In this document: piece after piece, positions 34,287 through 42,942 of the stretch | How positions within the stretch are numbered: the stretch's first letter is position 1 | How the letters are laid out: the number at the start of each line of letters is the position of its first letter | From: Candidatus Gastranaerophilales bacterium | Lineage (GTDB): Bacteria; Cyanobacteriota; Vampirovibrionia; Gastranaerophilales; Gastranaerophilaceae | Assembly: GCA_910587375.1 (NCBI GenBank) | Contig: CAJULR010000004.1 | Coordinates: forward strand, 1-51,435 | Length of the DNA: 51,435 nt | Direction: 5' to 3' | Translations under genes and position numbers: made by a program | The notes under the pieces: model-generated | Told to the model about the DNA's origin: nothing | Database searches by the model: none | What the model saw: only the letters and a program-made list of their open reading frames with translations

Positions 34287-35862
34287 AAACGCAAATAAAA
34301 ACACTATTTTGGCGCTAAAAACCTTTGGCGCAAACCTTTTAAAGAAAAAAACGCCTGATGATTTTATTGAAACGGCAAAAAAGGTGAACCTTAAAAAAAC
34401 TTTGAACGCCTTTGACCTTATTATGCTTGGCATTGGCGCTGTTATAGGTTCCGGAATTTTTACAATTGTGGGCGTTGCAATGGTGGGTGAACAGTCAGGA
34501 TATGGCGCAGGGCCTGCCGTTGTTATTTCTATGTTAATTGCAATGTTTGCTTCCTTGTTTTCAATTCTTTGTTATTCTGAATTTACCTCTATGGTGCCTG
34601 TTGCAGGGACAACCTATACCTATACATACGTTACAATGGGCGAATTTATGGCATGGATTATAGGCTGGATTTTAATGCTTGAATATGCAATCGGAAATGT
34701 TACGATGGCAAGTTCCTGGACAGGATATTTTATGGAACTTATGCGCGGTTTTTCGCACATTTTTCCAAGCTGGCTGCAGTGGCTGTGCAACCCGCCCGTG
34801 TGGCTTGTAAATGATTACAGGACAGCAATTTCAGTTTACCAGAATATGGGCTTAGACCCTGCGGTTGAAATCCCAAGGCTTTTTGGGGTAATCCCGTTTT
34901 GCATAAATGTTCCTGCGATTTTGCTTTTGCTTGTAATTACAATTCTTCTTGTGCAAGGGGTTAAAGAAAGCACAAGGGCTGCAACGGTTCTTGTTTTCAT
35001 AAAACTTGCCGTGATATTTTTATTTGTTTTTGCAGGCATGTTCTATGTTACCCCTGAAAACTGGGTTCCTTTTGCGCCAAACGGGATGAAAGGGATTTTA
35101 TCAGGCGCGTTTTTAATTTTCTTCGCTTACGTTGGCGTGGACGCGGTTTCATCTGCGGCAGAAGAAACTAAGGACCCGCAAAAGAACCTTCCTATAGGGC
35201 TTTTAGGGACGCTAATCGCCTGCACCGTTGTCTATATTGCAACAGCGTTGGTATTATCCGGCATGGTTGCAACTGAAAATATTAATACACTTGCACCGAT
35301 TGCAGCCGCCATGAACTCAATCGGCCTGAACAAAGTGGGCGGAATTATTGCAGTGGGCGCACTTGCAGGAATAACGTCCGTAATTTTAGTGTTCCAGCTT
35401 GGCACAGCAAGGATTTTATACGCAATGAGCAGGGATGGCTTTTTCCCAAAATCTTTCCAAAAAATCCACAAAAAACACGGCACACCGCACATTGTCACCT
35501 GGGCTGCAGGCATATTGGTAATTTTTGGCGCGATATTTATGGATTTAAATATTTCAGCAGAACTTTGTAATTTCGGCACATTTACAAACTTTATGGTTAT
35601 ATGTATCGCAGTTTTAATCTTAAGACACACAGACCCAAAAAGAGAAAGACCCTTCAAAGTGCCTTTTGTGCCTTTGTTTCCGGTTTTAGGAATTATTCTT
35701 TGCGGCGGAATTATGGTGCATGGGTTTTTAACACTTGGAGTTTCTGCGGTGCTTTTCCCGGCCTGGATAATTGTTGGCATTATAATTTATTTTATGTATG
35801 GATACAAAAAGCAAAGAACACTTGAAGCCAAAGGCGCACCAAACAACGGCGGAGAAGAATAA
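34276..35862 (+). CDS. APC-family amino acid permease, copy 2
   Basis: A 528-residue CAT-like permease very similar to copy 3: both have TLNAFDLIMLGIGAVIG, MVGEQ, YTYTYVTMGEFMAWIIGWI and FFAYVGVDAVSSAAEETK. The start is a GTG at 34276, overlapping the stop of copy 1 by 11 bases with only a weak GAAGAA upstream, so translation is probably coupled. At the C-terminus RHTDPKRERPFKVPF is followed by two membrane helices and a polar tail. Substrate unknown; likely amino acid uptake or exchange. Confidence 0.92.
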   Translation: MENKNANKNTILALKTFGANLLKKKTPDDFIETAKKVNLKKTLNAFDLIMLGIGAVIGSGIFTIVGVAMVGEQSGYGAGPAVVISMLIAMFASLFSILCYSEFTSMVPVAGTTYTYTYVTMGEFMAWIIGWILMLEYAIGNVTMASSWTGYFMELMRGFSHIFPSWLQWLCNPPVWLVNDYRTAISVYQNMGLDPAVEIPRLFGVIPFCINVPAILLLLVITILLVQGVKESTRAATVLVFIKLAVIFLFVFAGMFYVTPENWVPFAPNGMKGILSGAFLIFFAYVGVDAVSSAAEETKDPQKNLPIGLLGTLIACTVVYIATALVLSGMVATENINTLAPIAAAMNSIGLNKVGGIIAVGALAGITSVILVFQLGTARILYAMSRDGFFPKSFQKIHKKHGTPHIVTWAAGILVIFGAIFMDLNISAELCNFGTFTNFMVICIAVLILRHTDPKRERPFKVPFVPLFPVLGIILCGGIMVHGFLTLGVSAVLFPAWIIVGIIIYFMYGYKKQRTLEAKGAPNNGGEE

Positions 35863-37397
35863 TGGACAGCAAAAAGGGATTTTTAAAAACTTTTGTTCAA
35901 AACCTTTTATCTAAAAAGACGCCTGATGAAATTCTTGAAACAACCAAAAATTCAAAACTTAAAAAAACTTTGAACGCCTTTGACCTCATTATGCTTGGCA
36001 TTGGCGCTGTTATTGGAACGGGAATTTTTACAATCATAGGTATAGCAATGGTAGGCGAGCAAAACGCCCCTGGCGCAGGGCCTGCGGTTATAATTTCAAT
36101 GATTATTGCAATGTTTGCCTGCCTGTTTTCTGCCCTCTGTTACGCAGAATTTGCTTCCATGATTCCTGCGGCGGGCTCTGCCTATACTTACACATACGTT
36201 ACAATGGGCGAATTTATGGCATGGATTATAGGCTGGATTTTAATGCTTGAATACGCTATAAGCAATATCACGGTTGCATGTTCTTGGACAGGATATTTTA
36301 TGGAGCTTTTAAAGGGCTTTTCGCACATCCTTCCCGCCTGGCTTTGCAACCCGCCTGTGTGGCTTATAAATGATTACAGGACAGCCATTTCGGTTTATCA
36401 GAATATGGACTTAGACCCTGCGGTTGAAATCCCAAGGCTTTTTAATGCTATTCCAATTTGTATAAATGTTCCTGCGATTTTGCTTGTTTTTATTATCACC
36501 CTGCTTTTAATTCAGGGAATTAAAGAAAGCACAAAGGCGGCTACGGCGCTTGTTTTTGTAAAAATGTTTGTAATTTTACTCTTCATTTTTGCAGGCGCTT
36601 TTTATGTTGCCCCTGAAAACTGGGTTCCTTTTGCACCAAACGGCCTTACGGGGATTTTATCAGGCGCATTTTTAATTTTCTTTGCTTACGTTGGCGTGGA
36701 CGCGGTTTCATCCGCGGCAGAAGAAACCAAGAATCCGCAAAAGAACCTTCCTATAGGGCTTATCGGAACATTAATTGTTTGCACAATTTGTTATGTGGGA
36801 ACTGCCCTTGTTTTATCCGGCATGGTCCCTGTGGATAAAATTAACGTCTTAGCGCCAATAACAGCCGCAATGAATTCTGTCGGGCTTCATAAAATAGGCG
36901 GATTAATCGCAGTTGGGGCAATTGCCGGGCTGACATCGGTTCTTCTTGTCTATCAGCTTGGCACAACAAGAATTTTATATGCAATGGCAAGGGATGATTT
37001 CTTCCCAAATTCGTTTAAAAAAATCCACAAAAAACACGGCACGCCGCACGTTGTCACCTGGGCTGCAGGCATAATCGTTATTATTGGCGCACTTTTTATG
37101 GATTTAAACATTTCAGCAGAACTTTGCAACTTCGGCACGTTTACAAACTTTATGATAATTTGTATTGCAGTTTTAATATTAAGAAAAACAGACCCAAAAA
37201 GAGAACGACCCTTTAAAGTGCCCTTTGTGCCTTTGTTCCCGATTTTAGGAATAATTCTTTGCGGCGGCTTAATGGTCCACGGGTTTTTAACGCTCGGAAT
37301 TTCAGCAGTGCTTTTCCCGGTTTGGATAATTTTGGGCGTTGGGATTTACTTTGCGTACGGATATAAACGCCACAGGGAAGTTGAAAAACAAAAATAA
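35862..37397 (+). CDS. APC-family amino acid permease, copy 3
   Basis: A 511-residue CAT-like permease, the closest relative of copy 2 in the window. It begins one base inside the copy 2 stop (TAATG) with GGAG upstream. Differences from copy 2 cluster in helices that may line the pore (for example GTGIFTIIGIA, and an AGSAYTYTY motif shared with copy 1 rather than copy 2's AGTTYTYTY). The three genes form one transcription unit ended by the hairpin at 37402-37430. Confidence 0.92.
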   Translation: MDSKKGFLKTFVQNLLSKKTPDEILETTKNSKLKKTLNAFDLIMLGIGAVIGTGIFTIIGIAMVGEQNAPGAGPAVIISMIIAMFACLFSALCYAEFASMIPAAGSAYTYTYVTMGEFMAWIIGWILMLEYAISNITVACSWTGYFMELLKGFSHILPAWLCNPPVWLINDYRTAISVYQNMDLDPAVEIPRLFNAIPICINVPAILLVFIITLLLIQGIKESTKAATALVFVKMFVILLFIFAGAFYVAPENWVPFAPNGLTGILSGAFLIFFAYVGVDAVSSAAEETKNPQKNLPIGLIGTLIVCTICYVGTALVLSGMVPVDKINVLAPITAAMNSVGLHKIGGLIAVGAIAGLTSVLLVYQLGTTRILYAMARDDFFPNSFKKIHKKHGTPHVVTWAAGIIVIIGALFMDLNISAELCNFGTFTNFMIICIAVLILRKTDPKRERPFKVPFVPLFPILGIILCGGLMVHGFLTLGISAVLFPVWIILGVGIYFAYGYKRHREVEKQK

Positions 37398-37401
37398 AAA
37401 T

Positions 37402-37430
37402 GCCGCCAATTTGAATTCGGCGGCTATTTT
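37402..37430 (+). terminator. Terminator after the three permeases
   Basis: GCCGCC (37402-37407) and GGCGGC (37419-37424) pair across an 11-base loop, followed by TATTTT. Another 8-bp inverted repeat, TTGCAAGG/CCTTGCAA (37475-37507), lies between this and the end of the convergent HD-GYP gene and could be the latter's terminator, though it lacks a T run. Confidence 0.65.
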
Positions 37431-37526
37431 CATACTCTTACTCTTAATTTATTATTCAACTTTTTATCCGCTTATTGCAAGGGGCCAAAAACCGACAAGC
37501 CTTGCAAGAAGCCTTATAAATTCTGT

Positions 37527-38813
37527 TTAACTTTTCATTTTCACAAGCGCATTGATGACATTTGGATCCCATTTAATTGCACTTTCAGATTTCAATATTT
37601 CAAGCGCGTCAACATTTGAAAGTGCCTCTCTGTGCGGCCTGTCTTCGGTTAAGGCACAGTATGCATCTGCCACGGCAATAATTCTTGAACCAAAAGGAAT
37701 TGAAAATCCGCCAAGGCCTTCAGGCTTTCCAAGGCCATCCCAGCGCTCTTTTTGGTAATGAATATACGGCACAACTTCAGACATAAAGTTTATATTCATC
37801 AATAAACTTACGCCTGCATTTGGATGTTCTTGCAATCTGTCCCAATCTTCTTTTGAAAGTTTGCCTTTTTTATCAAACAATTTTTCATCAATTGTAATTT
37901 TTCCGATATTTTGCAATAATCCCGCATAGTATATTAAATCTGTCGTTTTTTCGTTTAATTCAAGGAAATTGCAAATTTCGCGGGATAAATCTGCCGTTCT
38001 TTTTGAATGATTATTTTTATATTTGCCTTTTAAATCCACAGCAACAGCCAATTTTTCAACAAAAGCCTGCTGTTTGTCGCCAAGGTCGCCTATGATTGTT
38101 GTGAGTTGGGCGCGGAGGTTTAAAAGCTCGCTTGTTGAAACAGATTCAGTGTTTACAACCCTTTTCACCTGTTCAATGAGCTTTTGAATTCCAAGAGAGG
38201 TTACAAAAAGCCCTGCTGTGATTTTTAAAAGGTCGATAAAATCTGCTTCCAATGGCCTTTCCAGGCTTCTTGTTGTTTCAATTGCGCCAATACATTCAAA
38301 CTTATTTTTCATCGGGAAGACAATAACTTGTTTTCCGTCTTCATTCAACATTATAACTTCTTCGTTTTCATAGCTTTTTTCAATATGCGAAGTCACTTTT
38401 TCATTTGTAATATCAGAAGATGTTCCAGCAAGTTTAATAGGTTCATCCTTTTTTGCAAGATAAATCACACACTTTTCCAAAGAAAGCATGAGTTTTATCG
38501 TTTTTGCAATTGAATTATAAATTATATAATCTTCGTTTGATTCAAACCCCAAAATAGAAAGGGTTGAATCAATTGAATATATGGAAATCAGCTCTAAAAG
38601 CTGGTCTTTTAGTCTTTCATTTTTTGTTTTTACTTTATCGCTGATTTTATGCGCAAAATCAGGTGAAATCAGATGTTCGCAAAGAAAATCTCCCAGGTTT
38701 AAGGCAAAAATCTCCTCAATCGGGTCATCCTCCAAAAGCCCAACGGACACAATATCTCTTTCCACAGATAAATCTGCGCCGGCGGGTTTTTTTGAGTTTT
38801 TAAAATTATCCAT
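37527..38813 (-). CDS. GAF plus degenerate HD-GYP domain protein
   Basis: A 428-residue cytoplasmic protein: helical N-terminus (1-85), GAF-like sensor domain (about 85-215), short coil, and HD-GYP domain (about 255-425). The HD-GYP fold is clear from HSKRTADLSREIC, NIGKITIDEKLF, LQEHPNAGVSLL, ERWDGLGKPEGLGGFSIPF and IIAVADAYCALTEDRPHREAL. But metal-binding positions are changed: the HD pair is Q301-N302, the HH of HHExWDG is Q354-K355, and GYP is G362-K363-P364. H269, H330 and D383 remain. Cyclic-di-GMP hydrolysis is therefore unlikely; a binding or scaffold role is inferred. It is transcribed alone, divergent from metX. Confidence 0.85.
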   Translation of the reverse strand: MDNFKNSKKPAGADLSVERDIVSVGLLEDDPIEEIFALNLGDFLCEHLISPDFAHKISDKVKTKNERLKDQLLELISIYSIDSTLSILGFESNEDYIIYNSIAKTIKLMLSLEKCVIYLAKKDEPIKLAGTSSDITNEKVTSHIEKSYENEEVIMLNEDGKQVIVFPMKNKFECIGAIETTRSLERPLEADFIDLLKITAGLFVTSLGIQKLIEQVKRVVNTESVSTSELLNLRAQLTTIIGDLGDKQQAFVEKLAVAVDLKGKYKNNHSKRTADLSREICNFLELNEKTTDLIYYAGLLQNIGKITIDEKLFDKKGKLSKEDWDRLQEHPNAGVSLLMNINFMSEVVPYIHYQKERWDGLGKPEGLGGFSIPFGSRIIAVADAYCALTEDRPHREALSNVDALEILKSESAIKWDPNVINALVKMKS

Positions 38814-38952
38814 TACAAGTTCCTAAAAAATAAATCTTCTACTTCTTATTTTAGTTATCGGCACAATTTTCAAAAACTTTTGCGTTTTTTTAAAAAAAAT
38901 TAAAAATTTTATACTAAAGTTTACAAAAAACCTAACCTAAGTATTAAAAATG

Positions 38953-38961
38953 TGCTAAAAT
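38953..38961 (+). promoter_or_regulatory. Extended -10 promoter element ahead of metX
   Basis: TGCTAAAAT (TG-n-TAAAAT), 9 bases before ATG 38971. An alternative pair, TTTACA (38920-38925) and TATTAA (38942-38947) with a 16-base spacer, is also possible. No ribosome site precedes the ATG. Confidence 0.4.
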
Positions 38962-38970
38962 TATTGAATT

Positions 38971-40083
38971 ATGGAGAATTCAGTTGGAATAGTTGAAACT
39001 AAATATTTTAAATTTGATGAAGAAATTTTACTTGAATCTAAAAAAACCCTTCGCAATATTCAAGTTGCATACGAAACCTATGGCACATTAAACGAAACAA
39101 AGGACAATGCAATTCTTGTGTGCCATGCCCTGACGGCAGACGCACATGCCGCAGGATACCACAGCCCCGAAGACAGAAAACCCGGCTGGTGGGAAACCAT
39201 GATCGGCCCCGGCAAGGCATTTGATACGGATAAATTTTTTATTATTTCATCAAACATTTTAGGAGGCTGCAAAGGAACAACAGGCCCGTCTTCCATTAAC
39301 CCTGAAACAGGAAAACCTTATGGACACACGTTTCCGGTAATTACAATTGAAGACATTGTAAAAGTTCAAAAAAAACTTGTAGATTTTTTGGGCGTTAAAA
39401 AAATGATAGTGGTCGGGGGCTCCATGGGCGGCATGCAGGCAATGGAGTGGAGCATAAAATTCCCAAAGATGGTTAAAACCACAATAATAATTGCCTCCAC
39501 CGCGCGCCTTTCAGCGCAGGCCATAGCATTTAACGCAGTTGGCAGAAACGCAATTATTACAGACAAATTCTTTAACAATGGTGATTATTACGACCAAAAA
39601 GAGGCGCCCGATTACGGCCTTGCAATTGCAAGAATGGTGGGTCACATTACATATCTTTGCGAAGAAGCTATGCACTCAAAATTCGGCCGCGACTTTAAAG
39701 ACAAGCCAAACTTTGATTTCGGCGTGGATTTTCAGGTGGAATCATATCTTGAATATCAGGGGAGAATTTTTGTAGACAGATTTGACGCCAATAGCTACCT
39801 CTACATTACAAAAGCGATTGATTATTATGACCCGGCTTCGAAATTTGGCACACTTGAAAACGCCTTCAAGCAAAGCAATTCAAGGTTTTTAATTATCTGC
39901 TTCAATTCTGATTGGCTTTTTTCAACAGAACAATCCAAAGAAATGGTCACAGCCCTTGTGAATGCAGGAAAAGAAGTGTCTTTTGTTGAATTAAAGAGCC
40001 CATGCGGGCATGACGCGTTTTTAATTGAACATGAAAATCAAACAAAAATTATAAAAAGTTTCTTAAAAAAGGATGAGCCTTAA
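38971..40083 (+). CDS. metX: Homoserine O-acetyltransferase
   Basis: An alpha/beta hydrolase-fold enzyme that acylates homoserine for methionine synthesis. Seen: CHALTADAHA, SSNILGGCKGTTGP, the nucleophile elbow GGSMGGMQA (Ser151), the catalytic Asp in FNSDWLFS and the His in CGHDAFL. The length of 370 matches MetX. Acetyl is the usual donor, but some MetX enzymes use succinyl-CoA and this cannot be read with certainty. No ribosome site precedes the ATG (see the promoter entry). metW follows after three bases. Confidence 0.94.
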   Translation: MENSVGIVETKYFKFDEEILLESKKTLRNIQVAYETYGTLNETKDNAILVCHALTADAHAAGYHSPEDRKPGWWETMIGPGKAFDTDKFFIISSNILGGCKGTTGPSSINPETGKPYGHTFPVITIEDIVKVQKKLVDFLGVKKMIVVGGSMGGMQAMEWSIKFPKMVKTTIIIASTARLSAQAIAFNAVGRNAIITDKFFNNGDYYDQKEAPDYGLAIARMVGHITYLCEEAMHSKFGRDFKDKPNFDFGVDFQVESYLEYQGRIFVDRFDANSYLYITKAIDYYDPASKFGTLENAFKQSNSRFLIICFNSDWLFSTEQSKEMVTALVNAGKEVSFVELKSPCGHDAFLIEHENQTKIIKSFLKKDEP

Positions 40084-40086
40084 AAA

Positions 40087-40689
40087 ATGAATACTAAACA
40101 ATTAAATTATGAAGTTGTAACCGGCCTAATCCCGGAAGGCGCGCGCGTTTTAGACCTTGGCTGCGGCGATGGCACACTGTTTTCAAAACTTGTCAGAGAA
40201 AAGAAAATAACAGGCGTCGGGGTTGAAATAAACCAGGATGAGGTTATAAAAGCGCTCGACAAGGGGGTTTCTGTTATTCAGGGCGACATTGACGAAGGCT
40301 TGAAACAATTCCCTGACGGCAGCTTTGATTATGCGATTTTAAACCAAACGCTGCAATCCACAGAAAAGCCGGATTTGGTTGTGGATGAAATGCTTCGCGT
40401 GGCAAAAAAGGCTATTGTAAGTTTCCCGAATTTTGCATATTGGAAAGTGCGGTTTTATCTTTTTTTCAAGGGCAAAATGCCCAAATCCAAAGCGCTTCCA
40501 TACGAATGGTATAACACGCCAAACATCCACCTTATGACCGTGAATGATTTTTTTGAATTTTGCAAAAACCGCGATATTAAAATCTTGAAATCGGTTTATT
40601 TAACCAAAAACAAGGCAAGAAGCGGAATTTTGGTTCGCGCCATCGCAAACTTTTTCTCTGAAGAAGTCGTGTTTGTGATTTCAAGGTAA
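40087..40689 (+). CDS. metW: MetW, methionine biosynthesis protein
   Basis: A class I methyltransferase-fold protein of 200 residues. The SAM-binding motif is RVLDLGCGDGTLFSKL, then VEINQD and DYAILNQTLQS; the MetW-type tail has FPNFAYWKVR and PYEWYNTPNIHLMT. Known: MetW is regularly paired with MetX and is needed for, or stimulates, its activity in several bacteria. Here it follows metX by three bases and ends at a shared terminator. Confidence 0.94.
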   Translation: MNTKQLNYEVVTGLIPEGARVLDLGCGDGTLFSKLVREKKITGVGVEINQDEVIKALDKGVSVIQGDIDEGLKQFPDGSFDYAILNQTLQSTEKPDLVVDEMLRVAKKAIVSFPNFAYWKVRFYLFFKGKMPKSKALPYEWYNTPNIHLMTVNDFFEFCKNRDIKILKSVYLTKNKARSGILVRAIANFFSEEVVFVISR

Positions 40690-40702
40690 AATATGCCTTT
40701 AA

Positions 40703-40734
40703 AAAGGCTTCTTAGCAAAACCCAAGAAGCCTTT
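40703..40734. terminator. Bidirectional terminator between metW and tpiA
   Basis: AAAGGCTTCTT (40703-40713) pairs perfectly with AAGAAGCCTTT (40724-40734) across a 10-base loop, with A/T runs on both sides. It serves the two convergent genes. Confidence 0.85.
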
Positions 40735-40758
40735 AAATTTATTCATTTAAATTGCATT

Positions 40759-41541
40759 TTAAGCAATCATTGCGCCTTTTACAATGTCAGCAAAGCTGTC
40801 AGCTTTAAGGCTTGCGCCGCCAACAAGAGCACCGTCGATGTCAGATTGCGCCATTTGTTCTTTAATTGTTTCAGGCTTAACAGAACCGCCGTAAAGAATT
40901 CTAATGGCGTCAGCCGCAGCTTTATTTGAAACTTTTTCAACAACAGATCTGATGTGTTTAATCACACGGTTTGCTTCGGTTGAATCGCAAGTTTTGCCTG
41001 TGCCGATGGCCCAGATTGGTTCGTATGCAATAACTGATTTTGCAACTTCATCTGCTGAAAGGCCTTTAAGGGCTTCTGTGATTTGTTTTTCAATGTGAGC
41101 GTCGGTTACGCCTTGTTCTCTTTGTTCTAAAGTTTCGCCACAGCAAATGATAGGAATAATGCCGTTGTCTAAAATAACTTTAGCTTTTTTATTAATCATT
41201 TCATCGGTTTCGCCGAAGTATTGACGACGTTCAGAGTGTCCGATAATGATATAGCTTGTTTCAAAATCTTTTAACATATCGATTGAAATTTCGCCTGTGA
41301 AAGCACCTTTTGGTTCAAAATAAACATTTTGTGCAGCAAGTTTAATTCTGCCGCAGCCGCAGTGGCAAATTTCTTCGTTAACTGCAGCAAGCGATGTGAA
41401 CACAGGTGCTACAACGATTTCAGGAAGTTTTGCAATATCAAGGCTGTCCACGTTTGCTCTGATTCCTTTGATTAATTCTTTTGATTGCGCACTGTTGTTG
41501 TGCATTTTCCAGTTGCCGGCGATAATTGGTTTTCTTGCCAT
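40759..41541 (-). CDS. tpiA: Triosephosphate isomerase
   Basis: Interconverts dihydroxyacetone phosphate and glyceraldehyde 3-phosphate. Seen: IAGNWKMHNN (active-site Asn/Lys), IIGHSERRQYFGE (His), AYEPIWAIGTGKTC (Glu) and LYGGSVKPET, and a GALVGGASLKADSF end. 260 residues. An AAGGAG lies about 9 bases before the ATG at 41541. Single gene, divergent from bioA. Confidence 0.97.
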   Translation of the reverse strand: MARKPIIAGNWKMHNNSAQSKELIKGIRANVDSLDIAKLPEIVVAPVFTSLAAVNEEICHCGCGRIKLAAQNVYFEPKGAFTGEISIDMLKDFETSYIIIGHSERRQYFGETDEMINKKAKVILDNGIIPIICCGETLEQREQGVTDAHIEKQITEALKGLSADEVAKSVIAYEPIWAIGTGKTCDSTEANRVIKHIRSVVEKVSNKAAADAIRILYGGSVKPETIKEQMAQSDIDGALVGGASLKADSFADIVKGAMIA

Positions 41542-41614
41542 TTCTATACTCCTTTTTAAACTTTATATCCAAGCTCCTTTATAGTAACATAAAAATATAT
41601 TTTGGAGGAGAAAT

Positions 41615-42868
41615 ATGGAAATTTGGCACCCTTTTACACAGCACGGGCTTGAAGAACCCATCATTGAGATTGAAACATCTGATAGAGAATTTTTAATAAC
41701 ACCTGAAGGCGGGAAGATAATTGATGGAATTTCAAGCTGGTGGGTAAATACAATTGGCCACAGGCGCCCTGAAATCGCAGAAGCCATTCAAAAAGAGGCT
41801 CAAAAGCTGCACCAGATAATCTTTGCAGGCTTCACTCACAAGCCCGCACTCAATGTTGCAGAAAAATTGAGTAAATTTTTACCCGAAAATTATACAAGAA
41901 TTTTCTTCTCTGATTCAGGCTCTACAAGTGTTGAAGTGGCCCTTAAGATGGCTGTTGGATATCATTTCAACAAAGGCAAAACAGGAAGGAGCAAAGTTGT
42001 TGCAATGGAACATTCTTACCACGGCGATACGTTTGGAGGAATGTCATCGGGCGCAAGGAGCGTTTTTAACGAGCCTTATGTAAAAATGCTGTTTGAAGTT
42101 GAAAGAATCCCTTGCCCGATTGAAGGCCGGGAAGAAGAAGTTATTAATATATATAAAAACTTGCTTCAAAAGGAAGGGGATAAAATAGGGGCAATTATCT
42201 TGGAGCCGCTTGTGTTGGGCTCTGGCGGAATGTTTTTCTATAAGCCCTTTGTTATTGAGGAACTTTATAAACTTTCAAAAGAATATGGCGTTATTTTTTG
42301 TTTAGATGAAGTTATGACAGGCTTTGGCAGAACAGGCACCATGTTTGCTTTTAACCAGACAAACATAATTCCTGATATTATCTGCCTTTCAAAAGGCTTA
42401 ACCGGGGGTTCAATTCCTTTGGCAGCAACGGTTTGCACGGAAGAAATTTACAATGCGTTTTTATCTAAAGACAAAGCAAAAATGTTTTTCCACTCTTCTT
42501 CATACACGGCAAACCCGGTTGCCTGCGCCGCGGCGTGTGCAAACCTTGAAATTTGGGAAAAAACAGATGTTTTAGCCGATGTTAAAAAAATTAACAATTT
42601 CTACCAAGGACAAATTGAGAGAATTAAAAAACTTGGAGGCAAAAATGTGCGCGCCCTTGGGGATATTTTCGCTTTTGAAGTGCAGGCAGAAGGAAATGAT
42701 TATGTTTCAAATATCGGGGTGAAATTTTATGAATACTTTAGAAAAAACGACGTATTATTGAGGCCTTTAGGAAACACAGTTTATATAATGCCTCCATATT
42801 GTATAACAGAAGAGAGTTTAGCTAAAATTTTCGATGTAATTGAAGGCGCAATGAAAGAGTATTTATAA
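41615..42868 (+). CDS. bioA: Adenosylmethionine-8-amino-7-oxononanoate aminotransferase
   Basis: A PLP enzyme of biotin synthesis that makes 7,8-diaminopelargonate with SAM as amino donor. Seen: IWHPFTQHGLEEP at the N-terminus, DGISSWWVNTIGH, HSYHGDTFGGMSSGA, the Asp in FCLDEVMTGFGRTG and the PLP lysine K260 in LSKGLTGG. 417 residues. The ATG is preceded by TTGGAGGAGAA. No other biotin gene is nearby. A perfect terminator closes the gene. Confidence 0.94.
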   Translation: MEIWHPFTQHGLEEPIIEIETSDREFLITPEGGKIIDGISSWWVNTIGHRRPEIAEAIQKEAQKLHQIIFAGFTHKPALNVAEKLSKFLPENYTRIFFSDSGSTSVEVALKMAVGYHFNKGKTGRSKVVAMEHSYHGDTFGGMSSGARSVFNEPYVKMLFEVERIPCPIEGREEEVINIYKNLLQKEGDKIGAIILEPLVLGSGGMFFYKPFVIEELYKLSKEYGVIFCLDEVMTGFGRTGTMFAFNQTNIIPDIICLSKGLTGGSIPLAATVCTEEIYNAFLSKDKAKMFFHSSSYTANPVACAAACANLEIWEKTDVLADVKKINNFYQGQIERIKKLGGKNVRALGDIFAFEVQAEGNDYVSNIGVKFYEYFRKNDVLLRPLGNTVYIMPPYCITEESLAKIFDVIEGAMKEYL

Positions 42869-42891
42869 AGCCTTTACAGTTAATTTACTAA

Positions 42892-42923
42892 AAAATCCCG
42901 GAAAATAAAGCTTCCGGGATTTT
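42892..42923. terminator. Bidirectional terminator between bioA and pilC
   Basis: AAAATCCCGGAA (42892-42903) pairs with TTCCGGGATTTT (42912-42923) over an 8-base loop: 12 perfect pairs, with T-rich sequence after it on the plus strand and A's flanking it on both sides, so it can serve both converging genes. Confidence 0.9.
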
Positions 42924-42942
42924 AATTTTATATTTTCTTTTC

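Noticed and set aside
35232..35780. 182-residue minus-strand frame opposite permease copy 2 (a similar one lies opposite copy 1)
   Set aside because: It exists only because the permease sequence is repeated; no start signal, no known domain.
37339..37530. 63-residue plus-strand frame with one hydrophobic segment after the permeases
   Set aside because: Its first half overlaps permease copy 3 and its second half runs through the terminator hairpin; no ribosome site.
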